A stretch of DNA of 64,000 nt from the NCBI RefSeq assembly GCF_000208745.1, contig NC_030851.1:15224220-15288219 (forward strand), written 5' to 3'. Source of the DNA: Theobroma cacao (Eukaryota > Streptophyta > Magnoliopsida > Malvales > Malvaceae). Positions 23,491-35,999 of the stretch are shown here, in pieces. The notes under the pieces are model-generated. The model was not told the origin of the DNA and made no database searches. It was given only the letters and a program-made list of their open reading frames with translations. Within the stretch, counting starts at the first letter, position 1, and each line of letters opens with the position of its first letter. The translations under genes and the position numbers were made by a program.

Positions 23491-24669
23491 GTAGCGAAGA
23501 ACCGTCGTTTATTTGACCTGATTCGCATGAATGCTATTAAAGTTTTCACTCCCCAAATTCTTTGTTGAATATGGACCCTTTCATAAAGTGATTTACTTAT
23601 GTGGGGTTTACATGAGGGGTTTTAATAAGAACAAAAACAAATTGCATTGTTTTGAAAAAGAATGCATCATGATTTCGTTAAACATTCCTTATGGTATGCT
23701 TGTTCCCTTTCTTGTTCACTCACTAGGTTTATACTCACTGTTTTCAACTTCATGTTTTCAGATCACAAGGCAGCTGGTAACTAGGACGAGGTGTCCTCGT
23801 AGACTTGAATCCATCTTTTGAAAGGTGTCTCGGCATTCAGTAGCTGTACATTCATCCGAGTCTCTCCGCTGGAAGTCGAGTATTCTTTTGTTTTGTATAG
23901 ACAAACCTAATGTAAATTATTAAGATATATGTTGTAGATAATGTATATACACCTGTTTAGTATGCTAGTATGAGGTGGCAAATGTTTGATATTATTTTGA
24001 TCCTAAGTTATGAAATGTGACTTAGCAGTTTATGATGGAATGATGAACATGTCAGATTAATAGGTTTGCTTGGGCTTAGTGGACTATGTCCATTGGGCCC
24101 ATCGTCGGTCATGACCCGAAATTTGGGTCGTGACAGAATTGACTTTTCCCGTTTTCAGAATTGATTCTTCTTGTGATAAAGAAATAAATTTTGCTTTCTT
24201 CTCATTTAAAAATCAAGTCTTTACATTTGAGAATTCGATTTGTAAACTGACACTTTAAGTTTGAAAACAAAAACTCTTTGAGAAAACTTAAAAGCATATC
24301 TTTAAGTTTCAGAGCATTATCATTCACTTTCAAAACATATTCAATTAATCTCAGCATTTCAAGATATCTTTCTTTGTAAGATCGGCTTCAAAACATCCTT
24401 GAGGTTTTTTTTTTAAAATTCAAAAACATCTTCCATTCGTTTTCAAAGCATATTTAACTCAATCAATTTTGTCATTTCAAAACTAGAATAAAGCTAGCAA
24501 TTATCTTCTAGGACCTTAAGCACTACCACTTCACTTAAAACCAATTGGTGATAAAGAAGGCGTATACCCTAGCCTCATAGTGTACTCAACACACACAGTG
24601 TTCGATTGTGAATCAGCCAACACTTAAACCTTCTCCACGAGACAATTGTTGCCAACACCTTGGCCAACA

Positions 24670-24746
24670 CATTTCTTTAGATGCCAAAACACAAATTATA
24701 GGAAAGCAACATTCCCTCTATGTGCAATGGTTTAATGATGCATTTT
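24670..24746. other. Short flank between copia LTR and LINE fragment
   Basis: No feature seen. Confidence 0.4.
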
Positions 24747-25012
24747 TCACATAGTCAAGGCTTTCTTATTATTCCCATTTTTTGAAAGTAATCTCACCTT
24801 ATTCTCCCCCACTATCTCGACCACTATTTTTCTCCACGTGTTGTCCAACTCATTAGCATATCTCCACAACCATTTATTAAGGAGCATCCTATTTTTAAGG
24901 CCTAAATCAATTACCCCCAAACCCCCAAAATCTATGTAGTTACACACCGATTCCCAACTAACATGGTAGAGTTTCTTTTCCAAGTTTGGACAGCCCCAAG
25001 ACCCCCAAGCCC
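24747..25012 (-). pseudogene. LINE (non-LTR retrotransposon) reverse-transcriptase tail fragment
   Basis: The minus-strand translation contains HVSWESVCNYIDFGGLGVID followed by LKNRMLLNKWLWRYANE. This matches the conserved post-RT region of plant L1-type LINEs (pattern: lysine-rich, W..C.P...GGLG..D, then N.ALL.KW.WR). Only about 85 residues remain, read from about 25012 down to the stop at 24747. No RT catalytic region or 3' tail is visible nearby. Truncated at both sides, it is not functional. Confidence 0.8.
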
Positions 25013-25349
25013 TTCGTTACTTTTATGTTTTAGATTTTCAACATTTATTCAAACTAATTATCATTATTATTACTTTTAATAATTTTAAATATTAAAATAA
25101 AAACATAGTTTATTAATAACTCTTTGGATATTGTGCTGTTGATATTTATTTTATTTATTAATCATAATCACAAAATCAAATTGCATTCACATTAATGTGA
25201 ACATGTATTACACTACGAAATGGTTTTATTTTTTGTTTAAATAAAAAAATCCCTAAATTATGTCAATATATAAAATTTAGCTCAATTTTTTTAATGTATT
25301 CAAAAAGTCATTTATCTTTAGAATCATACTAAAAAAGATCTTTATTTTT

Positions 25350-25780
25350 TTAGGTATAACATCTAAAAAAGTTTCTAAACTATTTAAGAAAATACAAATA
25401 AATCTTTAATAGTTTATGGTGTTCATTGAAGCCCTTGAATATTTATTTTGAATCAAATAAGTTCTTATACTTTTTTTAAAATCAAATAAACCCTGACCAC
25501 TAATGGTTGATATACTTCAAATATCATTTGTCATTTTATATCACTTGATATTTTTCAAAAAACAAAAACATTACCATGTGATATTTTTCACTCTCCACAT
25601 GAGTAAGACGTGTAGATATAAAATAGAAAGTGACAATTTTTACTAAAAACAATTAATCAACTATTAATCATAAAAACTTATTTAACTCAAAATAAAAATA
25701 CATGAACTTGATTAAACGTAATAAAAAATTTAAATAATTTAAAACATTTTTTGAACATTATACTTTTTTTTCATTATTAT
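25350..25780. mobile_element. Fold-back/MITE-like element, copy 1
   Basis: Arms form an imperfect inverted repeat. TTATTTTGAATCAAATAAG near 25443 pairs with CTTATTTAACTCAAAATAA near 25677, and similarity extends outward for roughly 100 bp on both sides. The central block is a diverged reverse-complement copy of the centre of 61090-61440 (shared: TATTTTATAT..., GTGAAAAATAT). No coding capacity. The flanks 25013-25349 and 25781-26080 are AT-rich with no gene seen. Element ends are approximate. Confidence 0.55.
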
Positions 25781-26080
25781 ATGAATAGATAAGTGTACCT
25801 TATAACTATAAAAATTTAATTGATTTGCGTTTAAAAAAGAAAAAATTACCTAAAATATATAAAAACGGAAATGTTACTGAAATATTAAAAAATGATTAAT
25901 TTATATGACAAATTTTGTCCCCACAATATGCTCGGGTACTGATCTAATAATTCAAAGAAAAAGGTTTCATGAGGTTCGGCAAATGCTCTTGAATATCTTT
26001 AATAAAAGTAATTATTGAAAAGGGAATCAATTCAGTGAATGAGATATATAGAACCATAAGGAACATCACTCAAATGAGCA

Positions 26081-26086
26081 TTTATT
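26081..26086 (-). terminator. Candidate poly(A) signal of the lyase gene
   Basis: AATAAA on the minus strand, 96 bp past the stop codon. Plant signals are degenerate, so this is only a candidate. Confidence 0.45.
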
Positions 26087-26181
26087 TCCATCATAAATTA
26101 ACCACAATTCTTATACAAACTAATAGCATGTGAAGAAGCAAAACAATCAGAGCTGATGAAGGGCGATGGCAATAGCATGTA

Positions 26182-29100
26182 CTAGCATGTACCGTCCATG
26201 TAATTTACCAACAATTCTTCGACCATGCCTCTATCCGGCATCCTTCCTGCTGCCCCGTATATGGGCGCTAAACCTCCGCTTATAGGCCCGGGATTTTCTT
26301 TCACCTGAAACAAACATAGTTGAACAAACCAGCTAATTAAACAAGTACTCAGCATCGTATCAAGCGCCAATAGAACCAAAAGTTGTCCGCAAGACCAGCA
26401 AACATGCTTATGTAGCTGATGAAGTATTATAAGTTATAAACGAAACCATGGTCCAGCACACTATTGGGCAGTGAATGAATGGCAAATATAACTTGGTATT
26501 TTCAAGTGACAAAAGCTTACGGTTTGTACAGCTTCACTCAGGTCCTGGATGAAGAAATCAACAACTGGCACATGTTGAAGAGTGATGCAGATATGAATGC
26601 TGATTCAACCACATGGAAGAAAAGAATCAGTCCAAGAATACAAAACTTTACCAAGGTTAAAGTATAAAATAGATTCTAACTTTAATACAACTTGAATGAA
26701 GAATGATACACTATAACCACCCAAAAAAAAAAAAAAGTATTTATGATGGAGGCTAAAATTCACGATCAAAGAAACATCTAATCAATCAAATCAAAGGCCA
26801 ACCATTTTGTATAATTCATTTCAAATGACTAACTACTCCAATCGCTGTTGAAGGGCAAACAATCCAATGAGAAATTAAAGAAACAATTGGGCAGAAAGGC
26901 TCACCTGTTGGGTCTCTGCAATGCATTCAAATGCCACCCTTTGCAAGACATGATATCATTTACCTCAAATATGTCCAGAACAGCAGAACCAAATGCCACA
27001 ATTGTCATGTCTGGCCTTCCAATTATAAACAACTCGGGAATCTCTTTTATCCTGTATTTAAAGAGGCCGTTATTCTCCTCATCTCAAAATTAGAGAATTC
27101 AGTAGAAAATGTGAAATGAATTCGAACCCATTCTGTATCATCTTTGATGCTTCCATGATATTTCTTGTATTCTCCAAATAACCTATGGGTTGTTAAGGAA
27201 CAATAATCAGCCCAGAAACAGAGCACTTGAATAAATCTAACAATAACGTAGGTGACTATTTCGTAGCTTCAAGCATTGCAGACTAAAAAGGCATTTTGCT
27301 ACCTTCTTGTCCCAGAGACATCATTGCAGCCCAAGCTCCTGCAATCAATCCTCCAGGCCTGCTTCCTGCTATGGTTGGAGACACATAAAGCCCTCCCGAC
27401 CACTCAGTAACTGTACAACCAATAAAACGAAAACATAATTAAGCACAATCATAAGGCAGAGAACTGATGAGACATTTCTTAGATGAAACTTAAAAATAAA
27501 TTCACCATCCAGAGAATCATTTCTATGCAGTATCTACTCCCTTTAAAAGTTATCCTCCCAGTGATACTAAACTAATGCCTTTCAGTCTCAAAACAGTCTC
27601 ATTTTACCAAATGATCAAAATGGCCCCAGTTGATCAGAAATACTATAAATAGTGTAAAATCATTCAAGACCCCTAGAAACAATCTGGCGCCTAAATTTAA
27701 ATGTTTGAAACAACCCTAAGCATTTCCCGTCCACCTTCTTTTCCACCTCAAGTTTACTTCTCTTTTTTCTTTTTCCTTTATAACAGAGATTCTACTTACC
27801 AGCAACAAATTGATGCTGTTGGAGAATAGTAGGCCAAGAAATCCAGCATAATATTTAGTAGCCACCAACCAAGATGCCATGACAAGAAAAGCATATCATA
27901 AAGAACTTGATCAGAAGTGTTAAAAAAATATATTAGACAAATATTTTAAATTAAATCTACAACTTATGCAATGTTATCAGAGTCAGAAAATTAATCTTGG
28001 CATTACACATTTAGTTTTTGAGAATGCAATATGCACAGCCAAAAGGTAAAACCAAAGCTAACAGAAAGAGACAATATGCATTATATAACTTGTACACAAT
28101 ATTTACAGTTGTCAGTGGAGACATACGCCTTGAAATCTCCAATTTTAGATTTTACTTCTGCAACTACTTATAATCAATGTTGTTCAAGGATAACTGATAT
28201 TTACCTTTCTAATATCATGATCTCTATACAGAACTACACTTGTTCCTTTAGGAGCCAGCCCATATTTATGCACATCCACAGAAATTGAGGTTACTCCCAT
28301 AACAGTGAAATCAAAAGATGGAATTGGGTACCTAACAAGATAGGGGAAAAAGTAATAATCAATTCAGTTTAGCTGACACTCCTGAGACATGGATATGGAA
28401 CAGAAACAATGATTTTAAGAGCTTATACTCCCCAAAATACTTTTTGCTCCAGTTCAAATACAAAACAATAACATTTTCAAAGAAGCAATCATGTATCTGA
28501 TGGTGAGAAAAAAATATCTCCAAACAGAATCTTATAGCAATTGATGAAATCACTACCTGTAATCCATGCAAGGCATATGCTAATTAAGAAAAAATTGACA
28601 AAAGGCAAATTGATGATGTCACACCGAAAAGAGGAAAAAAGAGGCAGCCCCAATCACATATAACACTTTCAGGTTCCCCAATGAAATGGCACCTGGTATC
28701 TAGTTACACAGATCATACCATCAACTCAACAGCATGAAATACTCAAGTTGATAAATTCTTCATTCAAAGGGAAAAAATGGTGTCAATCAATGTGATGACA
28801 TTTTTCTGTCAGTAAGAACACCATAATGCATTCAATAACTGTGTAAGAAAGAATATAAACAAATCCCTTACAGAAAGAAAACTCACAACTTCTTCAGAAT
28901 AGAGTGCATAACCTGTTATTCGTTGAAGATTAAAACTACTAAAAGCAGACTGGCATCAATTTGAATAATTTTTTTTCAAATGACCTGAATCAACAGTCAC
29001 TTAATGAGAGAAAAAGGTACCAAATCAACAATACAGAACTGCATGCCTTTAAAGAACAAGAACCAAACACAACAATAACAACTGCAATTCTAATATTTTA

Positions 29101-32074
29101 GTCCATGCTGAAATGAAAATAAAGCATATAATCTAATATTACCAAGAGTTCAGCTGCACATACCCAAGTTTATGAGCAAAAGGCAATACAAAGCCACCAA
29201 GACAGAGGTCAACATGGAAACAAACTCCATAGCTATAAGCCAATTTACCAAGCTCCTATAAGAAAGATGCCATACTTTCTTAGTACAAACCGAAGTAAAA
29301 GGTAACATGAACGAATTACATTTACAAGCTTTTCCTCCCAGATGAAACAAGTAGTGAGTAGTGGCATACCTCAATAGGGTCAATGATGCCATGAGGAAAC
29401 CCAGGTGCAGATCCAACAATCTGCATTATCATGAGATTTTGGTCAGGCTGACTTGGTAACAAAGATCGCAAGTACAAGAATGCAGGAAATAGGAAAGGCA
29501 TGTGTACCAAGATTGTATTTCTGTTAATATGTTGCCTGATTGCTTTCACATCTGCTTGAAATTCCTTATCAACAGGAACACGACGCAGCTTGATGTTAAA
29601 GTATTGTGCTGCCTTGTCATACGCTGAATGTGCAGATTCAGCTATAATCCTATGCTTGGAAAATAGGATAATTCAAGTTAATAACAATAGGGTCAATAAT
29701 AAATTAATGAAGTTATTGAAGTAAATATGAAGAAACACATACATTTCTGGCTTTGTAATTCCCTTCTTCATCTTCATATAATCTCGAGATGTTTTTACTG
29801 CTAACAGTATGCTCTCAGTTCCTCCTGATGTCATGTTTCCACAAACTTGTCCTCCAGAAGCCTTCTCTTTACTGCCAAGTAGAGCAGCCGTCATAGCAAC
29901 CACTTCAGCCTCAAATCGTGCCACACTCTTGAACACATCCAAATGTAATGGATTGGTATGTGCAAACCTGAAAATAGTCAACAGCATCTTAAGGATGGGT
30001 AACTGAAAGAAGAGTGGGGCAGACCTGATCTCCTTGAAGTTACTATAATAGAAAGAATATCAATTTCAACAGAGGCACGAAGAAGTCTATGAGCAAACTT
30101 TCTTGGAAAAATAAGATAGTGTCAAGTGATTCAATGCAACTTCTGATTCATCTAAAATTCTCTCACCAGTAATATTTAAATCAAGTGAGTTTAAAACATT
30201 GCAAATTATAACAGATTAGAGATGATCTTCTTAGGAATAATAAACAATGATAAATTTGTGCTATCTTACTAACATTGAACATGCCTCATTGATCAAAGAA
30301 AAATGCCCTTCAGATTCACTTCCACCAATGTAGCTGGACCACAGTAAACCAAGAATTTATCAAGCTCAAGCACAATTCACAAAACAAATCCTGATAAATA
30401 TATTTGATGTAGAAGAACATATACACATTGTTCTGAAGCTAAAATTATAAACATACACTGTACCAGAGCATTTTCCTTGCCAATCAACATCCTTGCTCTT
30501 TTCATCTTTCATTTCATCTATAACACCTACTCCTAAACCTGTGGTTGGCAAGTCGGTCCTCCAGTTTTCTCTAATGGATTTGCTGCCAGAATGTAACTTA
30601 TCCACAACCTGCATTGTTCGGCAGACCAATACGTATGATAAATTACATTCATGGTAATTTTTGAGACAGACAGAATTTAAGATCTGATTCACTGAAATGT
30701 AAAATCCATAACAAAATTTTTTTAAAAACAAGTTGCAAGTAGAGAAAATATTAATATTCTAGCCCCAGAATGTGAACATGAGAGTGTCTACAAGTGTATA
30801 ACAACAATGATAAGCCTTCTTTACTTTGGGTTAGACTGGATAATTATGCACTTCTGCGATGTTTCATCCATACGGAGGAAAACATAATGGTCAAATGAGC
30901 TTACAAAACACTTAGCTTCCACTGAAATCACTTAATAATAAACAAAACAATGCCCTTGCTGGGGTCAATCAGGCTTCAGTCATTCTACATTAATGTTCCA
31001 ACATTTCAAATCTCTCTTTGCCTCTTTACATTTTTATGAAATCAGTACTGATGCTTAGTTTAAACAATGACACAGTAAGTTTCCAGTCTTGAAAAACACC
31101 AAACAAGCATACAGTTGCTGCACTATAGTTTCACAAGCCAAACTCAAGCATCTTATCTATTTATAATTTCCTTAGTAAATGCAAGAAAAGTAGGTAAAAA
31201 TACTTTATCTCAAGCAGAGAGAAAATTCTAAACAGCACCTGCTACTGTAACTGTAATACCAGAAAACGTCATACAATCAATTGACACTGAGAAAGGCTAA
31301 AATGATAGTCTATGATGTCAAATAAACGCAACTGAATAAATCCAACTAACTGTATAGTAGCCATTCATATATGTGTTTAATCAATCAACAAATCAGATCA
31401 GTCAAAACTGATCCATCGAATTCTCCTGTTCAAAGGCCCACAAAGGCACCAACATAACAATATAATAACAAATGCAATAACTGCAACTCAGCAGACGCTT
31501 ATTAAATGCTTCCAGGTACTCCTAATTCAATTAGTACTATATTCTTTCATTTATTGCCCAAACAAAAAAAGAAAAAACAATTTTCTAATGTTTGCAACGA
31601 ATCAAAACTCACCATTATTGAATCCACAATAAGGAGAATCTATAACTACATGTATAAATGCCAAAAAAAGTCAATAGGTTTAACTTAAATTTTTTAAAAA
31701 ATTAAATAAATCTAACCTTCTGCTTCTCGGCATCAACATAACTCTTAACACCAGGAATCAACCTTTTTTTTTTTTGACAGAATGGAAAACAACGGAATTA
31801 GTTAATCAAACTGAATAACTCCTCTGAAACTATAATTAATCTAATAAATAAATGTGATAAATTACTTGATGGAGCTCATGAAAAAACCCAGGAACGTAGC
31901 TTTGAGTCCTTTCTCGTGAATAACGGAAAGAAACGACTGAAGAAAACGCGCGACGAGGAGAGTGAGGAGAGGGGCGAGAAGCAGAGCCAGAGGCTCGAAT
32001 TGTGAAAGGAACGAATTGGCAGAAGCGCGGAAGTGATTCAAGAAGGAGTTGAACGAAGAAGAAAAAGAATCCAT
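26182..32074 (-). CDS. DPL1: Sphingosine-1-phosphate lyase, 15 exons, 543 aa, intact
   Basis: Pyridoxal-phosphate enzyme of the ER membrane that cleaves phosphorylated long-chain bases to ethanolamine phosphate and a fatty aldehyde, the exit step of sphingolipid breakdown. Exons (minus strand): 32074-31866, 31762-31717, 30608-30457, 30333-30274, 29967-29743, 29649-29508, 29420-29370, 29255-29164, 28331-28205, 27815-27800, 27410-27303, 27182-27128, 27051-26905, 26599-26521, 26304-26182. All introns are GT-AG and phases join into 1632 nt without a stop. A hydrophobic segment at about residues 29-50 ([17 protein letters not shown]) is the expected N-terminal anchor. PLP-site features: [18 protein letters not shown] and [11 protein letters not shown] with the Schiff-base lysine at about Lys348. 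The C-terminus has [11 protein letters not shown]. Length equals the roughly 544 aa I recall for Arabidopsis DPL1. Exon 10 is only 16 nt and intron 12 only 76 nt. Minor departures such as VVDFFIQDL do not touch catalytic motifs. It appears functional. Confidence 0.96.
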
Positions 32075-32192
32075 TTGTTCGTTTTTCTGAAGAATAAAAT
32101 GAATAGCAGTGTGATGGAGAGAGCGAGGAAGACGCAGGAGGAAGGAAGTTTAATAATACGCCGTTGAAGTGGGGAGGATACAGCGGTCGTCG

Positions 32193-32198
32193 TTTATA
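32193..32198 (-). promoter_or_regulatory. Candidate TATA box of the lyase gene
   Basis: The minus strand reads CTTATAAACG, 119 bp before the ATG. A CT-rich probable 5' UTR (TCTTCCTCGCTCTCTCC) lies between. No experimental start site can be inferred. Confidence 0.5.
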
Positions 32199-32202
32199 AG
32201 AC

Positions 32203-33248
32203 GCGACTCTTGGTAATCGCGTGCAAGAAACGTCCTATTCCATTTTGGCGGGGTGCATTGCGATATCGTTGCGTCACTTTTTTATTTAGTATCCTCACAG
32301 AATTATTGGCCTAATAAAACAATAATAATTTAGTGGAAAGGTAGAACATCAGGCTGGGCTGGGGTAGGCTCATCAAGAAGTGAATTAAACATCGCGTGTA
32401 GCAAGAGCAGCCCACGTACAACGAATAGGTTTAGCTTATTCATATGAGTGAGCTTTAGCATGATGTGGCTTAGAAACTGTGTACTCTCTCAATTTTTGTA
32501 CCTTCGCTGTAAGAATTATCAGCAAGGGCACTAAACCAAACGAAAAGGAAGCAGAACACAGATTTCATGCTAGTTTCTAGTGCTTCAATTGGTTATTTAC
32601 GTACTTACGGGCTTTAACAATATTATAATCCTATATGTATATATATATATGAAGAAATTTGATAATTTGAAGTTATTTTTGAGACCATAAAAAAAAAGTT
32701 TACATGGGGAAAAAGAAATTCTAATTCTAAAGTCTAAAATTTTTGAATAAAATTCGAGAACATGTACTCCTTTATAATTGTTGAAACTTACTATTGAAGT
32801 AACATATTTTGAAGAGCCCATTAATATGGAGTCGAAAGTAGTTTTTTTCTAAAATCAAAAGATTTTAGTTGTTTCATCTTTTGAGTGTTGAAAATGCGAG
32901 ATCATCGAAAGTTATTTTGTTGTTTTGCTTTTTATTTTTGATAACTAATGGGAAGAAAGATTTTATAGCCATCATCTTTTTTGGTTTTTGGATGACTTGA
33001 TATGTCAACAGAAGGCTCTATGGCCTTTTTTTTTCTTCTTCTTCTTTTCTTTAAAATCCACCCATCGAAGAAATTTAGACATAAACTTTTTGTATTCTTT
33101 TTTGGTTTTGACTTGAACAAAAGTGCATTTACGTTTGATTTGGCTTGTAGTAACTTTTCCAGCTTTTGGGTTGTTTCTTAATGCAAATTTGCAAAATGTT
33201 GGGTTTTTGTTAAACCAACCAAAGATATTGAGGGTTTTATCTTTTGTC
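32203..33248. other. Upstream intergenic region of the lyase gene
   Basis: AT-rich with T runs around 33030. Short frames (32597-32821, 32932-33310) have no recognisable similarity. Presumably distal promoter sequence up to the copia insertion at 33249. Confidence 0.5.
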
Positions 33249-33602
33249 AATAGACAACATTGATGCCTATATATATGCATGTTAATAAAATTAGCATATA
33301 GAAAAATCAAAATGCGGAATTAGATACTGACCTCCAGCCACTAATGTCATGGGAATGAGCTCTTTGTAAAAAGACACTTCTAAATTCTAGCAATCTCACT
33401 TAAATGGAATGTTTTTTTGAAAAATGTTGAGCTTAGGGACCCATACTCTGTTTTCTTTTATATATATATATATATATATATATCATCTTCCCATCAAAGA
33501 CATAATCGAAACAAAGAAAGTGTACATGTGTCAAAGTAGTTAATAGAAGGTTAATGGAGAATGGGTGATATGCGAACCATAACTTAACGTGGGTAACTAA
33601 CA
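33249..33602 (-). repeat. 3' LTR of copia C1
   Basis: About 354 bp, matching 51163-51639 apart from an extra duplicated segment there. On the minus strand it starts TGTTAGTTACCC. It includes a (TA)n run at 33459-33483. Confidence 0.85.
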
Positions 33603-33613
33603 TTCTCCCACTT
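33603..33613 (-). promoter_or_regulatory. Polypurine tract of copia C1
   Basis: The minus strand reads AAGTGGGAGAA directly before the LTR start TGTTAGTT. Confidence 0.8.
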
Positions 33614-33885
33614 AGTCCATATATTTTACTTAATAATACCCAAAAGTCCACGAATCCTTCTTCTTAAGAAAAGAAACAAAATACATGAATCATGGCAATA
33701 AGTCCTTTAAAAATGAGCATTGTCTTCTTTGCATCACTATGCATTCTATTTCCTTAATGTCAGCCCATCATAACTTAATGAATAAACCATATGTTTATTC
33801 TAGGTGCAATAATGATTGTTATTCTCAAAATAAATGTGTACAAAATGATGAGAAAACACACAAACGAATAAGAGTTTCAATACAA

Positions 33886-35500
33886 TTAATAAAAATCCAT
33901 ACAACAAAAATCAAAAGATAGAACCAAGTCCATTCGTGCTACATGATCCTTAAATTTCATTGGTGGCATGCCCTTTGTTAAAGGATCAATAATCATCAAT
34001 TCAGTGCTAACGTGCTCAATGACCACTTTGTGTTCCCTAACACATTCGCTTATGGCTAAATACTTGATCTCAATGTGTTTACTTCGACTACCACTTTTGT
34101 TATTTTTAGCTAAGAAAACCAAAACTGAATTGTCATAATACATCCTCAATGGCTTAGAAATGGAATCCACAATTCTAAACCCATATATGAAACTCTTCAA
34201 CCATACACTATGTGTGGTAACCTCAAAACAAGAAACCAACTCAGCCTTCATGGTAGAAGTAGTAGTTAAAGTCTGCTTTGCACGCTTCCAAGACACGGTT
34301 TCGCCAACAAACATAAAAACATATCCAAATGTTGATTTTTGTGAATCAACACACCTAACGAAATTCGAATCCAAGTAACCAATTACCTCCAGGGTGTCAA
34401 TTCACTTATACATAAGCATGTAATCTTTGGTCCCTTTAAGGTACCTCATCACCTTCTTTGCAGCTCTTTAATAGTCCATACCTAGGTTACTTTGATATCT
34501 ACCTAATATTCCAATAGCAAATGCAATGTCAGGTCTTGTATAAACTTGAGCATACATTAGGCTTCCAACAGTAGAAGCATACGAAATGTTTTGCATTTAT
34601 TCCCTTTCAAGCTCATTTTTCGGGCATTGGTTCAAATTGAACCTGTCACCCTTCACAATGGGTGCTACACTCGATGAATAATCGTTCATTTGAAACCTCT
34701 TTAAATTCTTATTAATATAGGTTTCTTGAGATAGACCCAAAATGCTTTGAGATTTGTCCCTATGGATCTTAATTCTAATGACATAAGATTCATATCAAAA
34801 TTCTTAGAGAGAAATTGTTTCACCTCATGTAACAACCCTTTATCATTGGTTGCAAGTAGAATATCATCCACATATAGAATAAGGAAACAAATTTTAGTCC
34901 CATTAACCTTCTGATATATGCATTGATTCGTGATGTTCTTTATAAAACCAAATGAAGAGATGACATCATGAAATTTCAAATATCATTGACGGGACGCTTG
35001 TTTTAATCCATATACGAATTTCTTGAGCTTGCACACCAAATGCTCACCATTATTGGAGGAGAATCCTTCTAGTTGTTCATATAAACCTCCTCCTCTAAGT
35101 CCCCATTGAGGAATGCTGTTTTCACTTCTATTTGATGTAGTTCCCAATCAAAATGGGCAACTAATGCCATAATGGCACGAAGAGAATCTTTCATAGATAC
35201 AAAAGAAAAGGTCTTTGTTTAATTGATTCTTTTCTTTTAAGTGAAACCCTTAGCAACGAGTCTTGCTTTACATCTCTTAATGTTGTCTAATGAATCTTTT
35301 TTTGTTTTAAAAACCTTTTTACATCCAATGGCCTTTGCACCATTAGGCAACTCAACAAGATTTTGGACTCTGTTAGATGCCACAGAATTCATCTCATTTT
35401 TCATGACATTGTATCACAATTCAAATTCTTTGCAACTCATGGCTTGTGAAAATGTTTTAAGATCATTTTTGGCTCCAACATTATAGTCAGCTTCTTGTAG
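33886..35500 (-). pseudogene. Copia C1 reverse transcriptase and RNase H
   Basis: RT: the minus strand near 34830-34900 reads ICFLILYVDDILLATND, with the catalytic YVDD box intact. Upstream, ELPNGAKAIGCKKVFKTKKD is the usual copia RT entry. RNase H: CVDSQKSTFGYVFMF and KQTLTTTSTMKAELVSCFE, then KHIEIKYLAI and DPLTKGMPP at the C-terminus near 33950. Stops and frameshifts break the reading frame in at least five places (for example near 34380, 34590, 34985 and 35220), so no functional enzyme is expected. Family assignment rests on these motifs. Confidence 0.88.
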
Positions 35501-35941
35501 ATACACAATGTAATCACTAAAGATTATTGATTTCTTTATCCTAGTTGATGTTCTTAATGTTGTATTAACATCCTCTTGAGGAGCATGTTGCACAATTGGT
35601 TGTTCAATAATCTCTGGCAATTGTTGAACAACAGGATCTACTAGATCGTCATTAGCAACTTGTGGAACTACAACAATTGGTTGTACAACACCCATTTGAA
35701 TTTGAGGGGTGTTATGAATGACAATGAATCTGTCACTTGAACTAGGAGTTTGAATATCACAATGATTCTTATCAAAAATTAAGTTTTGAGATTGATCACT
35801 CCCACTGATCAAGTCATTTTCAAGAAACTTTGCATTTCTTGATTCTACAATCCTAGTGCTATGAGATGGACAATAAAATCTGTACCTTTTGGACCTTTCA
35901 ACATATCCAATGAAATAGCCACTTATGGTCCTAGGGTCCAA
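35414..35941 (-). pseudogene. Copia C1 integrase C-terminal/linker region
   Basis: An open stretch of 175 residues begins MDPRTISGYFIGYVERSKRY, the conserved copia GKG/GYS module downstream of the integrase core. A proline/glutamine/valine-rich linker follows (PQIQMGVVQPIVVVPQ), then IFSDYIVYLQEADYN ahead of the RT. It is the longest surviving piece of C1 but is flanked by frame breaks. Confidence 0.82.
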
Positions 35942-35999
35942 TTTCTTTTCTTGTGGATTATAAACTCTTACTTCATATAGGCATCCCCAAATGTGTATA

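Larger units (their letters stand above)
21607..24135 (+). repeat. Solo LTR inside the copia LTR
   Basis: The block starts TGCAAGACC and ends GGGTCGTGACA, flanked by GAACT (21602-21606) and GAATT (24136-24140), a 4/5 TSD match. Both the ending and the TGCAAGACCTTGAC start resemble the A/B LTR family, though most of the body differs. A TATA-like TATAAATA at about 22000 precedes a CT-rich stretch and could be the LTR promoter. The few frames inside (for example 23085-23276 and 23531-23821) match nothing recognisable. Confidence 0.75.
20101..24669 (-). repeat. Copia-type 5' LTR (SIRE/Opie-like), interrupted
   Basis: The plus-strand block starts TGTTAGG next to the primer site and ends CCAACA (24669), so on the minus strand it begins TGTTGG and ends CTAACA. 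A solo LTR at 21607-24135 interrupts it, leaving about 2.0 kb of LTR proper. It contains repeated GAATCGATTC palindromes. The outer 5' boundary is inferred from TG/CA ends only, as no second LTR or TSD is visible. Confidence 0.6.

Noticed and set aside
29673..29987. Separate short genes on the minus strand between 26182 and 32074
   Set aside because: The apparent short frames (for example the one carrying [10 protein letters not shown]) are exons of the single lyase gene running into introns.
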